Assembly (NCBI RefSeq): GCF_900167095.1
Contig: NZ_FUXG01000014.1
Location: 1-64,000, forward strand
From: Oceanospirillum multiglobuliferum
Lineage (GTDB): Bacteria; Pseudomonadota; Gammaproteobacteria; Pseudomonadales; Halomonadaceae
Direction: 5' to 3'
Length of the DNA: 64,000 nucleotides
Positions 47,005 through 57,705 of this stretch are shown here, one piece after another (the first letter of the stretch is position 1; every line of letters begins with the position of its first letter). Position numbers and translations under genes: made by a program. The notes under the pieces were generated by a model. That model saw nothing but the letters and a program-made list of their open reading frames with translations. It was not told where the DNA came from and made no database searches.

Positions 47005-49338
47005 ATGAGCCCCATGACCAGTAAACATAAAACTGCACCAGACCTATTTTCTTATCCGCTTTATTGGGCGGAGTGTTTTGGCACTGCGCCATTTTTACCC
47101 ACCACTCGGGAGGAGATGGATCTATTAGGCTGGGACAGTTGCGATGTGATTATTGTCACAGGTGACGCTTATGTTGACCATCCCAGTTTTGGCATGGCTG
47201 TTATGGGGCGCTTGTTAGAAGCTCAAGGCTATCGCGTAGGGATTATTGATCAGCCTGATTGGCGCAATGCAAAAGACTTTAAGCGTTTAGGTAAACCCAA
47301 CCTTTATTTTGGCGTTACCGCAGGCAATATGGACTCTATGATCAACCGATATACGGCTGATCTAAAAGTACGTAATGACGATGCCTATACCCCATATGGT
47401 GAGGGTGGTAAACGTCCTGACCGCGCGGTGATTGTCTATTCGCAACGCTGCAAAGAAGCTTTTAATGATGTACCTGTAATGATTGGTGGCATTGAAGCCA
47501 GCCTAAGACGTATTGCCCAATATGATTATTGGAGCAACGAAGTGCGTCGCTCGGTATTGATCGACTCAACCGCAGATATTTTACTTTATGGTAACGCTGA
47601 GCGCGCTATTGTTGAGGTCACTCACGCCTTGGCCGCGGGTAAAACCATGGATGATTTGTTAACCATTCGCGGAACAACGGTGATTCGTGATACTCCTCCG
47701 GGTGGTTATACCGAAATCGACTCTACCCGTGTTGATTGGCCGGGCAAAGTCGACCAGATCTATAGTCCTTATGAATATATTCCTGAGGGTAAATGCCAAA
47801 CTGAAGGTCAAGATGCTGATTCTGATGTGATGCCAATTCGGGTGATACCCGCACCTTTAAAAGGCAAAGAAAAGCTTGATGCGGACAAGACCTATGTGCG
47901 TCTGCCTTCCTTTGAAAAGGTCAACAAAGATCCTGTGCTTTATGCTCATGCCTCACGGGTTTTACACCTTGAATCAAACCCTCACAACGCCCGCGCTTTA
48001 ATTCAAAAGCATGGCAAAAAAGAGATATGGGTGAATCCACCTCCTATTCCTTTGGAAACAGAAGAGATGGATGCGGTATTTGGTTTTAATTATGCCCGTG
48101 TGCCACACCCTAAGTATGGCAAAGCACGTATTCCAGCCTATGATATGATTCGTTTTTCAATCAATATCATGCGAGGCTGCTTTGGTGGCTGTACTTTCTG
48201 TTCTATTACAGAGCATGAAGGCCGAATTATTCAAAGCCGCTCTCATGAGTCAATATTGAAAGAAATTGAAGAGATTAAAACCAAAGTGACAGGCTTTACT
48301 GGTGCAATTTCTGACTTAGGAGGGCCAACCTCCAACATGTATATGCTGAACTGTAAAGACGATGAGATTCAGGCATCTTGCCGTAAGCTGTCTTGTGTTT
48401 ACCCCGGTATTTGCACCAATCTAAATACTGATCACAGCCCAACCACACAACTCTACCGTAAGGCTCGTGCGATAGAGGGCGTGCACACAATCTCCATCGC
48501 TTCTGGCCTGCGTTATGACCTTGCCGTTGAAGACCCAGAATATGTGCGTGAGCTGGTGACCCATCATGTTGGCGGGTATTTAAAGATTGCACCAGAGCAC
48601 TCAGAAATGGGTACTTTGTCCAAAATGATGAAACCGGGTATGGGAACCTACGACAACTTCAAGCGGATGTTTGATAAGTTCTCAAAAGAAGCGGGCAAAA
48701 AGCAGTATCTAATCCCTTACTTCATTGCGGCGCACCCTGGCTGTGAAGATGAAGATATGTTGAACTTGGCATTGTGGTTGAAGAAAAATGACTTCCGCCC
48801 AGACCAAGTGCAAACCTTCTATCCCTCGCCTATGTCGTTGGCCACGGCGATGTATCACTCAGATAAAAATCCGCTGAAGCAGGTCACTTACAAGAGTGAG
48901 AAACTGTACACGGCAAAAGATTATGATCAGCGGCGAGTGCAAAAAGGTTTCCTACGCTACCATGACCCGAAAAACTGGCCTGCACTACGGCAAACTTTGC
49001 GAGACATGGGGCGTGCTGATTTGATTGGTGAGGGTGCTAATAAGCTGGTGCCTGACGAAAGCAAAGACCCTGTTGGCCAGTACCGCAATCAAAAAGCGAA
49101 ACCGGGGCAGCAGACCGGAGCCTCACATAGCAGTAATCGACCAACAATGGCTAAAAATGCAGCTGCCGCCAAAGCCGCTGCAAAAGCTGGTAAAAAGCCC
49201 GCACAGACCTCAGTTAAAAAAGCTGCCGCTGCGGCGGCTAATAACAAGCCTAAACCTACGGTGAAGGCTAGCGTCAGGCCAACAGGAAAGCCTAGTGCGA
49301 AAAAGCCAAGGCAGGTTAGCAAAAAGCGCGGTGCATAA
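47005..49338 (+). CDS. ygiQ: YgiQ-family radical SAM protein
   Basis: The 777-residue protein matches the UPF0313/YgiQ family. [19 protein letters not shown] is the N-terminal block and [17 protein letters not shown] contains the CX3CX2C cluster ligands that bind the 4Fe-4S cluster and S-adenosylmethionine. [12 protein letters not shown] and [14 protein letters not shown] follow. After about 700 the tail is Ala/Lys/Pro-rich, ending [10 protein letters not shown], as often seen for this family. The reaction it catalyses is, to my knowledge, not established. Confidence 0.94.
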   Translation: MSPMTSKHKTAPDLFSYPLYWAECFGTAPFLPTTREEMDLLGWDSCDVIIVTGDAYVDHPSFGMAVMGRLLEAQGYRVGIIDQPDWRNAKDFKRLGKPNLYFGVTAGNMDSMINRYTADLKVRNDDAYTPYGEGGKRPDRAVIVYSQRCKEAFNDVPVMIGGIEASLRRIAQYDYWSNEVRRSVLIDSTADILLYGNAERAIVEVTHALAAGKTMDDLLTIRGTTVIRDTPPGGYTEIDSTRVDWPGKVDQIYSPYEYIPEGKCQTEGQDADSDVMPIRVIPAPLKGKEKLDADKTYVRLPSFEKVNKDPVLYAHASRVLHLESNPHNARALIQKHGKKEIWVNPPPIPLETEEMDAVFGFNYARVPHPKYGKARIPAYDMIRFSINIMRGCFGGCTFCSITEHEGRIIQSRSHESILKEIEEIKTKVTGFTGAISDLGGPTSNMYMLNCKDDEIQASCRKLSCVYPGICTNLNTDHSPTTQLYRKARAIEGVHTISIASGLRYDLAVEDPEYVRELVTHHVGGYLKIAPEHSEMGTLSKMMKPGMGTYDNFKRMFDKFSKEAGKKQYLIPYFIAAHPGCEDEDMLNLALWLKKNDFRPDQVQTFYPSPMSLATAMYHSDKNPLKQVTYKSEKLYTAKDYDQRRVQKGFLRYHDPKNWPALRQTLRDMGRADLIGEGANKLVPDESKDPVGQYRNQKAKPGQQTGASHSSNRPTMAKNAAAAKAAAKAGKKPAQTSVKKAAAAAANNKPKPTVKASVRPTGKPSAKKPRQVSKKRGA

Positions 49339-49369
49339 CCCGTTGCCCCAATAAGTTTATACAGAGTAA

Positions 49370-49393
49370 AAGGCGGATTTATCCGCCTTTGTT
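49370..49393 (+). terminator. Terminator after ygiQ
   Basis: AAAGGCGGAT pairs with ATCCGCCTTT around a TT loop, followed by T-rich sequence. Confidence 0.8.
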
Positions 49394-49522
49394 GTATTTA
49401 AAGACCGCTGACAAAAAACCTGAGGCGGCCTTTAAAAATAGAAGCTATGTTAAAAGTAACCGAGTATTTCTCTCGGCTTTATTTTATGTAGCAATGGACT
49501 GTCGTATATTGAGGCTCGTTGT

Positions 49523-51478
49523 ATGCTAAAAAATCAATCACTCAAGACTCAGCTCAACCTGTCTTTTGGCATTTTGGTTGTGTTGCTGGTCATTATTTCA
49601 GTAGTGGCCTATTCAGGCTTATCTAATACCTACCAAGGCTTTACCGACTATCGTGGTCTTGCTCGTGATACCAATTTAGCAGGCCGAGTGCAGGCTAATA
49701 TGCTGACAATGCGTTTGTCAGTTTTAAGTTTCTTAAATACACGCTCAGATCAGGCCTTAGCGGACTATCAAGAGCGAAAGGCGTTAATGACAAGCTTTCT
49801 AGAAGAAGCCTCAAAAGAGATTGTCGAGCCAAGCCGTGCCCAGTTGATTCGCAATATCAAAACTGAAATCCAAGATTATGACACTGCCTTTGCTGAAGTG
49901 GTCAAACTGTTCCATGAACGTAATCAGGTGGTCAGTGGGCGTTTAGACCCTGCGGGTCTAGCGATGCGTGTTGCGGTAACTGATATTGCGCGTTCCGCTT
50001 ATGATGACGAAGATGCCTCTGCCGCTTATATGGCAGGGGTCGTACAAGAGCATTTATTATTGGGGCGTTTGTATGTCACTAAGTTCTTAGTGACCAATAC
50101 CCAAGACGATGCAAACCGAGCAGAGCAAGAGTTAAACCAAACGTTAGTCTCTGCAATGACAGAGTTAGACTCACAGTTGCAAAACCCTAAGCGTCGTCAG
50201 TTACTTGCAGATTTACAGCGTAATCATGCGCAATACACCAAAGCCTTTACTGAAGTACAAAACATTATTGTGCGTCGTAACGATTTGATTAATAACACGC
50301 TGAATAGAATAGGCCCTGTTGTGGCGGATCAAATTGAGCAAGTCAAACTTTCTGTGAAAAATGAACAGGATGCATTAGGACCTGTCGTACAAACCGAGGC
50401 TGAAAATACGCTAATAATGGTCGGAGTGATCGCTCTATGCTCTGTGCTAGGAGGTGTTGTACTTGCGATGCTCATGGTGCGTATCATTCAACGACCTATT
50501 GGTGGTGAGCCAAGGGTTATCGCCAAAGTTGCAGAGGTGATCGCCAATGGTGATCTCAGTCAGAATCTGTCAGTGAAATCGGAGGATACAGGCATTTATC
50601 GTGCAGTGTGTGAAATGTCAGAGAAGCTGAAAACCTTATTGAGCGGTATTGTTGTGACCACGCAGCAGCTAGAGCGCTCAGCAGAGGAGGGCAGTGATGC
50701 GGCCAGTCGTAACACACAAACAGTTAATCAGCAGAAGAAAATGACAGATCAAGTGGTGGTGGCTGTTGAGGAGATGAGTCACAGTATTCAAGAGGTTGTA
50801 CAAAATGCGGCAGAGTCAGCGGCGCGTTCGGAACAAGGTAAGGCCGAAACCAGTCGTGGTCGCAGCAGTGTCAAGCAAACGGTGCAGGCGATTAATGAGC
50901 TGGCCAATAAGCTGAACACTTCTATGCAAGAAATTAAAGAGCTAGAGCAAAAAAGCATGGAAATTGGCTCTGTGGTTGAAGTGATTCAAGGTATCTCCGA
51001 ACAAACTAATCTCTTGGCATTAAATGCTGCCATTGAGGCCGCAAGGGCAGGTGAACAGGGTCGGGGCTTTGCAGTTGTAGCAGATGAGGTACGGACATTA
51101 GCACAGCGAACACAAGAGTCTACCACTGAAATTCAAGCGATGATTCAAGACCTGCAACAACGGACTAGCCGCACAGTGTCTGCGATTAAAAACTGTACAG
51201 ACCAAGCCAATGACAGCGTACAGTGCTCTCAAGAAACAGATCAAGCCTTGCAAGTGATTGATGAAGTGATTGATGAGATTGCCCATATGAATAACCGTGT
51301 TGCGGTGGCGATTGAGCAACAATCTACGGTGACAGATGAAATGGCGCGTAATATGGCGGAGATATCGTCGACCTTAGAAAGCACAACCGAAAGTGTGCTT
51401 GCTGCTGAAAAGGCCAGTAAGAAAGTGGAGGAGATGGCCGACAGCTTAGGGAAATTGGTCTCAGGGTTTAAAGTTTAA
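49523..51478 (+). CDS. Methyl-accepting chemotaxis protein (HBM-type sensor)
   Basis: The 651-residue receptor has TM1 at about 10-32, a long helical periplasmic sensor to about 290, TM2 near 294-316, a HAMP domain after [21 protein letters not shown], and a signalling hairpin containing [32 protein letters not shown]. The size and all-helical pattern of the sensor suggest a helical bimodular (HBM) domain like McpS of Pseudomonas putida, which binds TCA intermediates; the ligand here is not known. There is no C-terminal CheR-binding pentapeptide. A terminator follows. Confidence 0.9.
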   Translation: MLKNQSLKTQLNLSFGILVVLLVIISVVAYSGLSNTYQGFTDYRGLARDTNLAGRVQANMLTMRLSVLSFLNTRSDQALADYQERKALMTSFLEEASKEIVEPSRAQLIRNIKTEIQDYDTAFAEVVKLFHERNQVVSGRLDPAGLAMRVAVTDIARSAYDDEDASAAYMAGVVQEHLLLGRLYVTKFLVTNTQDDANRAEQELNQTLVSAMTELDSQLQNPKRRQLLADLQRNHAQYTKAFTEVQNIIVRRNDLINNTLNRIGPVVADQIEQVKLSVKNEQDALGPVVQTEAENTLIMVGVIALCSVLGGVVLAMLMVRIIQRPIGGEPRVIAKVAEVIANGDLSQNLSVKSEDTGIYRAVCEMSEKLKTLLSGIVVTTQQLERSAEEGSDAASRNTQTVNQQKKMTDQVVVAVEEMSHSIQEVVQNAAESAARSEQGKAETSRGRSSVKQTVQAINELANKLNTSMQEIKELEQKSMEIGSVVEVIQGISEQTNLLALNAAIEAARAGEQGRGFAVVADEVRTLAQRTQESTTEIQAMIQDLQQRTSRTVSAIKNCTDQANDSVQCSQETDQALQVIDEVIDEIAHMNNRVAVAIEQQSTVTDEMARNMAEISSTLESTTESVLAAEKASKKVEEMADSLGKLVSGFKV

Positions 51479-51505
51479 GCAGAACGGGTTGATCTGATGA
51501 CTATC

Positions 51506-51543
51506 AAGTGGTCGCTGATTCTAGTCAGCGGCCACTTTTTTTG
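51506..51543 (+). terminator. Terminator after the chemoreceptor gene
   Basis: AAGTGGTCGCTGA pairs with TCAGCGGCCACTT around a TTCTAG loop and is followed by T. Confidence 0.88.
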
Positions 51544-51564
51544 TCATTGGTTTAAGTTTAGTCG

Positions 51565-52455
51565 CTACAGCACATCATTGATGGCGACACCTAGCCCGAT
51601 GCGTTCAATATACTGATCGTAATCCGCTAAAGTGTCACCATAGCCCGTACGCGCAAGAATGTAGCCTTTCATACGACCGCCAATAGGAAAACTCCAGCTA
51701 ACCTGAGCATTGCCCCGTTTAAATTGACTCTCTAAGTGATTACGCAGCCGGAATGTCACCACATGATTGTTGTGCCGATAGGCTGCTGCTACCTCATTGA
51801 GACCAACAAATGAAGCCAAGTCAACGTTATCATCTTGGCTTGAGGCCTCTGGAATGCGATACCAGCGTTTTAAAGATAAGCCCCAATCGCCGGTTGCAAA
51901 TATGGCCTCTGCAAACAGTCGGTTCCAACTACGAGAATAATCACCACCTTGGCCGTTCGACTGGTGGTTAATGCCAAACAGTACCCCTTCCAAGGTTAAG
52001 CGCTTCATCAAGCGGTATTCAGTGCTGATACCGTAGACCAACTCCGGCTCATACATGGTTTCACGAAATGGTGCTGAGTTCTGATAAATTTGCCAGTACG
52101 ACTGCTGTGTATAGGTGGCAATTAAAGCATCTTCTCGTGTCAGTAAACCTGTGGCGACAGGGAACTTGAAACTGAGCTGGAACTGGGCTTCTGTTGGCCC
52201 ATAGTCGACCCCTCTTGATAAAGATGAGGCTTGATGCCCACTGTAATAGCTGGCAGGTAAAAAGTAGTTGGCTTTATAAGGCAAAAACACGAGAGGGTTG
52301 CTGGCCAATACCACTTCTTGATCTAGCCTTTGACGGACTGCGTTTACAACTTCGTCATCTGTCTCTGTCTCACTTGTTTCTGTCTGAGCGTATGAGAAGT
52401 GACTAGATAACGCTAAGCTGAGTAATAAGAGTCGACCTGTTGTTTGGCTTAACAT
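51565..52455 (-). CDS. pldA: Outer-membrane phospholipase A
   Basis: The 296-residue precursor has a signal peptide (cut after about FSYA, residue 23) and the OMPLA barrel. The catalytic residues are His164, Ser166 and Asn178 in NHQSNGQGGDYSRSWNR; their spacing (2 and 12) equals that of E. coli His142-Ser144-Asn156. PYKANYFLPASY is an early family block. OMPLA hydrolyses surface phospholipids when outer-membrane asymmetry is lost. The ATG overlaps the lolD TAA by one base, indicating translational coupling. Confidence 0.93.
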   Translation of the reverse strand: MLSQTTGRLLLLSLALSSHFSYAQTETSETETDDEVVNAVRQRLDQEVVLASNPLVFLPYKANYFLPASYYSGHQASSLSRGVDYGPTEAQFQLSFKFPVATGLLTREDALIATYTQQSYWQIYQNSAPFRETMYEPELVYGISTEYRLMKRLTLEGVLFGINHQSNGQGGDYSRSWNRLFAEAIFATGDWGLSLKRWYRIPEASSQDDNVDLASFVGLNEVAAAYRHNNHVVTFRLRNHLESQFKRGNAQVSWSFPIGGRMKGYILARTGYGDTLADYDQYIERIGLGVAINDVL

Positions 52456-53165
52456 TATTTAACCTCAGTCAACTGGCCATATTCTAAACGCAATACACGA
52501 TCCATACGCTGCGCCAGTGCCATGTCATGGGTTACGGTGATAAAGCAGGTGTTGTGCTCTTGACCTATTTCTAACATCAATTGGTTTACAGATTCTGCGG
52601 TATTAGGATCAAGGTTGCCCGTTGGCTCATCAAGCAGAACGCAGCTAGGGTTGCCCACTAAAGCCCGAGCAATGGCCACTCGCTGGCGCTCGCCTCCAGA
52701 TAGCTCCGCTGGTTTATGCTGCATACGATGTCCTAGCCCAACGCGCTCTAATAGAGCGGTTGCTTTGGGTATAATGTTTTTGCGCTTTTCGCCACGGATC
52801 AGCAGTGGCATCAGTACATTTTCGAGTGCTGTAAACTCGGGCAACAGATGATGTAGCTGATAAACAAAGCCCAAAGAACGGTTGCGAAACTTGCCTAGTT
52901 CCGCGTCTGTCATCTGTACTAGGTCTTGCCCTGCAATCAATACTTGGCCTGAGGTGGGCTTGTCTAAGCCTCCCAGCAGGTGCAGTAAGGTTGTCTTGCC
53001 AGAACCTGAACTACCTACAATGGCAACGCGCTCACCATGAAAGGCGGTAAACTCCAGATTATTCAACACTTGAATCTGCTCTGGGCCTTCTGAAAAAATC
53101 ATATTCAATGCGACACATTGAAGTGCAGGCGCGTGACTTGTGTGTATTGAAGTCGATTTATTCAT
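52455..53165 (-). CDS. lolD: Lipoprotein-releasing ABC ATPase LolD
   Basis: The 236-residue ATPase (start at ATG 53165; ATG 53177 possible) has [16 protein letters not shown] as Walker [16 protein letters not shown] as signature and [12 protein letters not shown] as Walker [23 protein letters not shown] is typical of LolD. It drives LolC/E-mediated release of outer-membrane lipoproteins from the inner membrane to LolA. It overlaps both neighbours, so the three genes form one operon. Confidence 0.94.
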   Translation of the reverse strand: MNKSTSIHTSHAPALQCVALNMIFSEGPEQIQVLNNLEFTAFHGERVAIVGSSGSGKTTLLHLLGGLDKPTSGQVLIAGQDLVQMTDAELGKFRNRSLGFVYQLHHLLPEFTALENVLMPLLIRGEKRKNIIPKATALLERVGLGHRMQHKPAELSGGERQRVAIARALVGNPSCVLLDEPTGNLDPNTAESVNQLMLEIGQEHNTCFITVTHDMALAQRMDRVLRLEYGQLTEVK

Positions 53166-54399
53166 AGCGTAAAGCATCCGCAGGTTGAATACGTGACGCG
53201 CGCCACGCAGGGTACAAAGTGGATAGGAAGCTCATCACCAGTGCAGCGCCTGTAATGACCCAAACATCGTCTATTTTCAGTTCAGAGGGTAAATAGCTAA
53301 TGAAATAGACACTGCTGTCCAAGAATTGAACCCCCAACAACTGCTCTACCCAAGCGACAAAATCACTTACATTAAGAGCCGCCAAAACACCCAGCACTGT
53401 ACCAATTAAAGTGCCAGTTAAGCCAATCACCGTACCTTGAACCATAAATATCGCCATAATGGTTCCGGGTGTTGCTCCTAATGTGCGCAAAATTGCGATA
53501 TCACCTTGTTTATCGGTGACCACCATAATTAAAGTTGAAACGATGTTAAATGCGGCAACTGCTATCACGATCATCAGCAATAAACCGATCATGCGTTTTT
53601 CCATTTGAATCGCTTGGAATAAGTTGCCGTGGGTGCGAGTCCAGTCACTACCGCGTAAGTGCTTCGGTAAGACTTGCAGTTGTTCCCAAACCACTCTTCG
53701 CGCATCAAATAGGTCGGTTAGTTGTAAGCGTACACCATGAATATCATCACCTAAGCGCATCAGTGTTTGCATATCACCGAGGTGTGCAACTGCCAGATTT
53801 GAATCAAGATCTGCCCCTACGCTAAACAGCCCAACGACCGTAAAACGCTTCATTCGAGGGAATACGCCCGCAGGTGTAATGGAAGCCTCAGGTAACATCA
53901 AGGTAACCTTGTCGCCCACATTGACACCTAAAAAGCGTGCCAGAAGATCCCCCAATATAATGCCAAACTCACCTGCTTTCAGATCATCTAGATGCCCGGC
54001 CTTCATATGCTGGTCGATGATGGATACACGGCCTTCTTGCTCTGGAAGCACACCGTTGATCAAAGCTCCGCGCACATTTCCGCGGGAGGTGAACATCCCT
54101 TGTGCTTTAACATAAGGCACTGCGGCAATAATCCGAGGGTCTTGTTCTAACTGTTGGGCGACATTAGGCCAGTCTAGAAAACCGCTGGTAGAGCTGATGG
54201 TGGCATGGGGCACCATGCCAAGAATGCGTTCACGTAGCTCTCGGTCAAAACCATTCATTACCGATAGCACCAAAATCAGCACCGCGACACCAAGGGTTAG
54301 ACCGATCATCGAAGTTAAAGAGATAAAAGAGATAAAGTGATTACGTCGCTTGGCTCGCGTATAACGCAAGCCAATCAGAAAAGGAATTTTGTCAAACAT
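53158..54399 (-). CDS. Lipoprotein-releasing permease LolC/LolE-type
   Basis: The product (413 residues from ATG 54399) has an N-terminal helix, a large periplasmic domain and three C-terminal helices of the FtsX/MacB fold. [27 protein letters not shown] and [17 protein letters not shown] are typical of LolC and LolE. It contains the segment [13 protein letters not shown] before TM2. Only one such permease gene is present, next to lolD, so it may be LolC with LolE elsewhere or a LolF-like single permease. It overlaps lolD by 8 bases. Confidence 0.9.
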   Translation of the reverse strand: MFDKIPFLIGLRYTRAKRRNHFISFISLTSMIGLTLGVAVLILVLSVMNGFDRELRERILGMVPHATISSTSGFLDWPNVAQQLEQDPRIIAAVPYVKAQGMFTSRGNVRGALINGVLPEQEGRVSIIDQHMKAGHLDDLKAGEFGIILGDLLARFLGVNVGDKVTLMLPEASITPAGVFPRMKRFTVVGLFSVGADLDSNLAVAHLGDMQTLMRLGDDIHGVRLQLTDLFDARRVVWEQLQVLPKHLRGSDWTRTHGNLFQAIQMEKRMIGLLLMIVIAVAAFNIVSTLIMVVTDKQGDIAILRTLGATPGTIMAIFMVQGTVIGLTGTLIGTVLGVLAALNVSDFVAWVEQLLGVQFLDSSVYFISYLPSELKIDDVWVITGAALVMSFLSTLYPAWRASRIQPADALRYE

Positions 54400-54549
54400 C
54401 TGCACGGCTCAATTGTTTACTGCCTTAAAGGCTGAGGCGCACATCATACGGCAAAAAAAGGTCGTCTGAGTATAGTTCAGGTTTTTTTTCTACTGCATCA
54501 ACCTAAGCAGAGCTGATTTTGCCGTTGTCATGCTGATCAGCGCCTTTGG

Positions 54550-56082
54550 CTATAAAGAAATGCCATATTTTTTCAGCTTCATCGCAACGGTGTTATGAGA
54601 GACTCCTAATCTGATGGCTAGCTTTCGTGATGATGGATATTGTGGGAATAAATCGGATAATAACTGTTGTTCAAAATGTTCAAGCGCGCTATTCCAGTCG
54701 GTAAACTGGTGGTTGGATTTCAGGTGCTGCTCTTGTGAGGGTTGATCTAAGCCTAGATGCTCTGCATTTAAAATCGGGTCGTCAGACATCGCTACGGCTC
54801 TAAATAAAATGTTTTGCAACTCTCGTATATTTCCCGGCCAGTGATGTTCTAACAGTCGATTCATACCTGATTCTGACAGCCTTGGTGGTTCTCGTCCGGT
54901 TTGTTCTGCCGCTCTTAAAATAAAATGCTCTGCCAAAGCTGGAATATCTGTTTGTCGTTGGCGTAATGGTGGCACTTTCAGATTGAGTACGTTAAGGCGG
55001 TAGTACAAATCCTCTCTAAACTCATGCTGTTCGGCCATCTCTAACAGATCACGGTGTGTTGCGCTGATAATACGAACATTAACGCTGATTTCTTTGTCTC
55101 CACCAATGCGCCGAAAGGAATACTCCTGTAGAAAGCGCAATAACTTAGCTTGCAAGTAAGGGGACATTTCGCCAATTTCATCTAAAAATACTGAGCCTCC
55201 ATCAGCCCGCTCTAACAGCCCAGGTTTACCATTTTTATGTGCGCCAGAGAATGCGCCAGACACGTAGCCGAAAAGCTCACTTTCAAGTAAGTTTTCAGGT
55301 AATGCCGCACAGTTAATCGCCATGAATGGGAAGGCTGTGCGTGTCCCCTGATCATGCAAAATGTGCGCAAGCAGTTCTTTACCTGTGCCTGTTTCGCCTT
55401 GAATCAGTACTGGCATATCGAGTCGAGAGAATCGTTCTGTATACTTTAAAAGGGCCCTAGTGGCGTCAGATTGGCCAATCAAAGAGCTAGAGCTGCCGCT
55501 AATAGGGCGAGTAACGGCATTAATTTGCTGACCAATGCGACGTATGCTCTGAAGCAATAATACTGCACCAGTTACGACGACTTCGTTGCGGTTGTCAGAG
55601 AATACAGGTGTGATATCGACCAAAAAAGCTTGTCCAGAGAATGTGATATTTAGACTTGTTGGTTTTTGAGTCAGAAATGTTTGCAAACTGGTATCAGTAA
55701 ACTCTGTTATTAAGCGCCCAGTAAGCGCTGCCTCAGACTCTTTGTTAAACATGGAAATAGCTGCGCTATTGGCGAGTAGTATTTTTCCATTAAGGTCAAT
55801 ATCTAGAATAGGGTCTCTTAGTTTTGATAGCACCGCATCTAGATGCTGGCTTTTACGTTCACCCGGCATCAGGTTCACTTCAAATACGTCTGTAATATCA
55901 GCTACATGGCGTAAAGCGGCTTTTAAATCCTCAACGGTTACACCATCGTTTAAGTCCAGTCTCACAAAAGTATGGTGAAGATACATCTCCATACTGACTA
56001 AATTCCATTGCTGGCGTGAAAACACCGCCAGAATTTCTTGAGTAATACCCAGTCGATCTCTTGACTTGATCACAAAGCGCAT
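54550..56082 (-). CDS. TyrR/PhhR-family sigma-54-type regulator
   Basis: The 510-residue regulator has an ACT-like domain (about 1-70, MRFVIKSRDRLGITQEIL), a PAS domain (about 80-180) and an AAA+ domain with GETGTGKE (229-236). A Fis-type helix-turn-helix closes it, SSRKLAIRLGVSHNTVAMKLKKYGI, very like TyrR. The loop that contacts sigma-54 reads GAFSGA (276-281), one substitution from GAFTGA; E. coli TyrR lacks this motif. It should therefore be able to activate sigma-54 promoters, as PhhR does. Aromatic or other amino acids are likely effectors. It is divergent from the operon at 56363, with palindromes between. Confidence 0.9.
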   Translation of the reverse strand: MRFVIKSRDRLGITQEILAVFSRQQWNLVSMEMYLHHTFVRLDLNDGVTVEDLKAALRHVADITDVFEVNLMPGERKSQHLDAVLSKLRDPILDIDLNGKILLANSAAISMFNKESEAALTGRLITEFTDTSLQTFLTQKPTSLNITFSGQAFLVDITPVFSDNRNEVVVTGAVLLLQSIRRIGQQINAVTRPISGSSSSLIGQSDATRALLKYTERFSRLDMPVLIQGETGTGKELLAHILHDQGTRTAFPFMAINCAALPENLLESELFGYVSGAFSGAHKNGKPGLLERADGGSVFLDEIGEMSPYLQAKLLRFLQEYSFRRIGGDKEISVNVRIISATHRDLLEMAEQHEFREDLYYRLNVLNLKVPPLRQRQTDIPALAEHFILRAAEQTGREPPRLSESGMNRLLEHHWPGNIRELQNILFRAVAMSDDPILNAEHLGLDQPSQEQHLKSNHQFTDWNSALEHFEQQLLSDLFPQYPSSRKLAIRLGVSHNTVAMKLKKYGISL

Positions 56083-56118
56083 TGATATACCTGCTTTTTT
56101 ATTGTTCTTGTAATTGTT

Positions 56119-56136
56119 TGTAATGAATAAATGACA
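56119..56136. promoter_or_regulatory. TyrR-box-like palindrome 1
   Basis: TGTAAT-N6-ATGACA is an 18-bp imperfect inverted repeat of the TyrR-box form TGTAAA-N6-TTTACA. It lies 37-54 bp upstream of the regulator's start codon and could serve autoregulation. Confidence 0.5.
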
Positions 56137-56137
56137 G

Positions 56138-56155
56138 TGTAATTTATTTATTACA
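56138..56155. promoter_or_regulatory. TyrR-box-like palindrome 2
   Basis: TGTAAT-N6-ATTACA has perfect 6-bp arms in 18 bp, centred 19 bp from palindrome 1, roughly two helical turns. The pair is a likely site for binding by two dimers or a larger assembly. Confidence 0.65.
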
Positions 56156-56220
56156 AAGTCGTGTTTATCTAGGTTTTATCAGTATTACTCATTGGATTTA
56201 GGTATTTCAAGTCATAAGTT

Positions 56221-56238
56221 TGTCATAAATTTATGACA
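56221..56238. promoter_or_regulatory. TyrR-box-like palindrome 3 (upstream activator site)
   Basis: TGTCAT-N6-ATGACA has perfect arms in 18 bp. It is centred about 98 bp before the predicted start point of the sigma-54 promoter at 56302, a usual enhancer distance. Confidence 0.65.
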
Positions 56239-56269
56239 GAAATCAGTCCTTATTAGGCTGTTTAAAATA

Positions 56270-56282
56270 TAACCATTTGATT
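56270..56282 (-). promoter_or_regulatory. IHF-binding site, exact consensus
   Basis: On the minus strand AATCAAATGGTTA matches WATCAANNNNTTR at every specified position. It lies between palindrome 3 and the sigma-54 promoter, where DNA bending would bring activator and polymerase together. Confidence 0.6.
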
Positions 56283-56301
56283 TTAAACAATATTTTTTAT
56301 C

Positions 56302-56317
56302 TGGCTCAGCGGTTGCA
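56302..56317 (+). promoter_or_regulatory. Sigma-54 (-24/-12) promoter
   Basis: TGGCTCAGCGGTTGCA fits TGGCACG-N4-TTGCW: the GG and GC pairs are separated by exactly 10 bases and only two positions of the -24 element differ. Transcription would start near 56328, leaving a leader of about 35 nt before ATG 56363. Confidence 0.75.
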
Positions 56318-56362
56318 ATACCTTAGGGAGGAATAACAAGAACAAAAGCAAAAGGTAAACAA

Positions 56363-57664
56363 ATGAGAGAGAACAATACCTCGATTAAAGGTGATCAGCG
56401 CGCCCAAAGCGCCCTTACAGAGGGTGTGCGCTGGGCCTCAGATCTCACTAGAGCGCGTCAAGCTGGGCCATCGTTAAGTCATAAAGACTGGAGCCAAGCT
56501 GGCTTTTCCACTGCTGCCGTACATGCGGGCACAATGGACGATGAAGCAACAGGTGCAGTTGGTACGCCAATCTATCAAACCTCTACCTTTTTACTAGGCG
56601 ATGAGCAGTACCGTTCAGTTGAAGAAGGTTATGCCCGTGATCGTTTCATTTATACGCGTTATGGCAACCCTAATCAGTGGGCGTTACAAACTAAGCTTGC
56701 GGCTTTAGAAGGTGCAGAGTCGGCACTTGTATTCAGCTCGGGGATGGCAGCAATTACTGCAACGGTAATGGCTTTGCTTGATAAAGGTGCTCACATTGTG
56801 GCCTCAAATGAGTTGTATGGCGGTACGTACAACTTATTCAATCAAGAGATGCCTACTATGGGGATTAGCGTCAGCTATGTTGATCCTCGTGATTATGAGG
56901 CAATTGAAGCGGCCATTCGTCCTGAAACTCAGATGATGTACTTTGAGGCCTTAACCAACCCCCTGTTAAAGCTAGTGGATGTGCGCCGTTTAGCGGATAT
57001 TGCAGAGCGTAAACAAGTACGTCTAGTGATTGATGGTACTTTTCTACCTCCCGTTTGCTGTCGAATGATTGAGCAGGGCGCAGACATTGTTATTCACTCC
57101 GCTTCCAAGTACTTAAATGGTCACAGTGATTTGATTGCTGGCGCTATTATGGGAAGTCGTAAGCTAGTGGATATGGTTTGGCCGCGCCTGTTGGCTTTTG
57201 GTGGCAGCCTAGACCCTCATGCGTGCTTTATGTTTGAGCGTGGCCTGAAAACACTGGCGATTCGTATGGCTGCCCATGAGCGATCTGCACTTAGCCTAGC
57301 GTCATATCTAGAAAAACATCCTCTTGTAAAGCGTGTTTATTACCCGCTGTTGTCAACACATCCTGACCACGATTTAGCTCAGCGCGTGCTTCGCAATGGT
57401 GGTGGCATGATCGCATTCGAAATTTCAGGAGGCGATACAGCAGCCCTTGAGCTGTTAAAACACCTGAAAATTCCAAAGCAAGCGACCAGTTTAGGCGGAG
57501 TCGAATCACTGGTTAGCCTGCCTTATAACACCTCTCATGCAGGCTATACCAGCAAGCAGCGTCTCGATATGGGCATAAACCCTGGCTGTGTACGTCTATC
57601 TGTCGGCATTGAAGATCCTGAGGATTTGATTGCCGATTTTGATCAAGCACTTAAAGCACTTTAG
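56363..57664 (+). CDS. Cys/Met-metabolism PLP enzyme (cystathionine gamma-synthase family)
   Basis: The 433-residue enzyme has TRYGNPNQ, SSGMAAI, and HSASKYLNGHSDLIAG with PLP lysine Lys249. Such enzymes do beta- or gamma-elimination or replacement on cystathionine, methionine, homocysteine or O-acyl-homoserine. The segment LYGGTYNLF has Gly154 where methionine gamma-lyase has Cys (LYGCT), and the usual DNTF becomes DGTF (Asp224). An N-terminal extension of about 45 residues precedes the fold. It begins a five-gene operon with an OsmC-like protein and an amino-acid transporter. The reaction is unassigned; methionine gamma-lyase is not the best guess. Confidence 0.88.
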   Translation: MRENNTSIKGDQRAQSALTEGVRWASDLTRARQAGPSLSHKDWSQAGFSTAAVHAGTMDDEATGAVGTPIYQTSTFLLGDEQYRSVEEGYARDRFIYTRYGNPNQWALQTKLAALEGAESALVFSSGMAAITATVMALLDKGAHIVASNELYGGTYNLFNQEMPTMGISVSYVDPRDYEAIEAAIRPETQMMYFEALTNPLLKLVDVRRLADIAERKQVRLVIDGTFLPPVCCRMIEQGADIVIHSASKYLNGHSDLIAGAIMGSRKLVDMVWPRLLAFGGSLDPHACFMFERGLKTLAIRMAAHERSALSLASYLEKHPLVKRVYYPLLSTHPDHDLAQRVLRNGGGMIAFEISGGDTAALELLKHLKIPKQATSLGGVESLVSLPYNTSHAGYTSKQRLDMGINPGCVRLSVGIEDPEDLIADFDQALKAL

Positions 57665-57705
57665 TTATCTCTACCCTTTTATTTACAAATTATTGGAGAA
57701 ATACA

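Noticed and set aside
56363-57664. Methionine gamma-lyase as a firm call
   Set aside because: The diagnostic cysteine in the LYGCT segment is glycine here, so the specific name is not supported.
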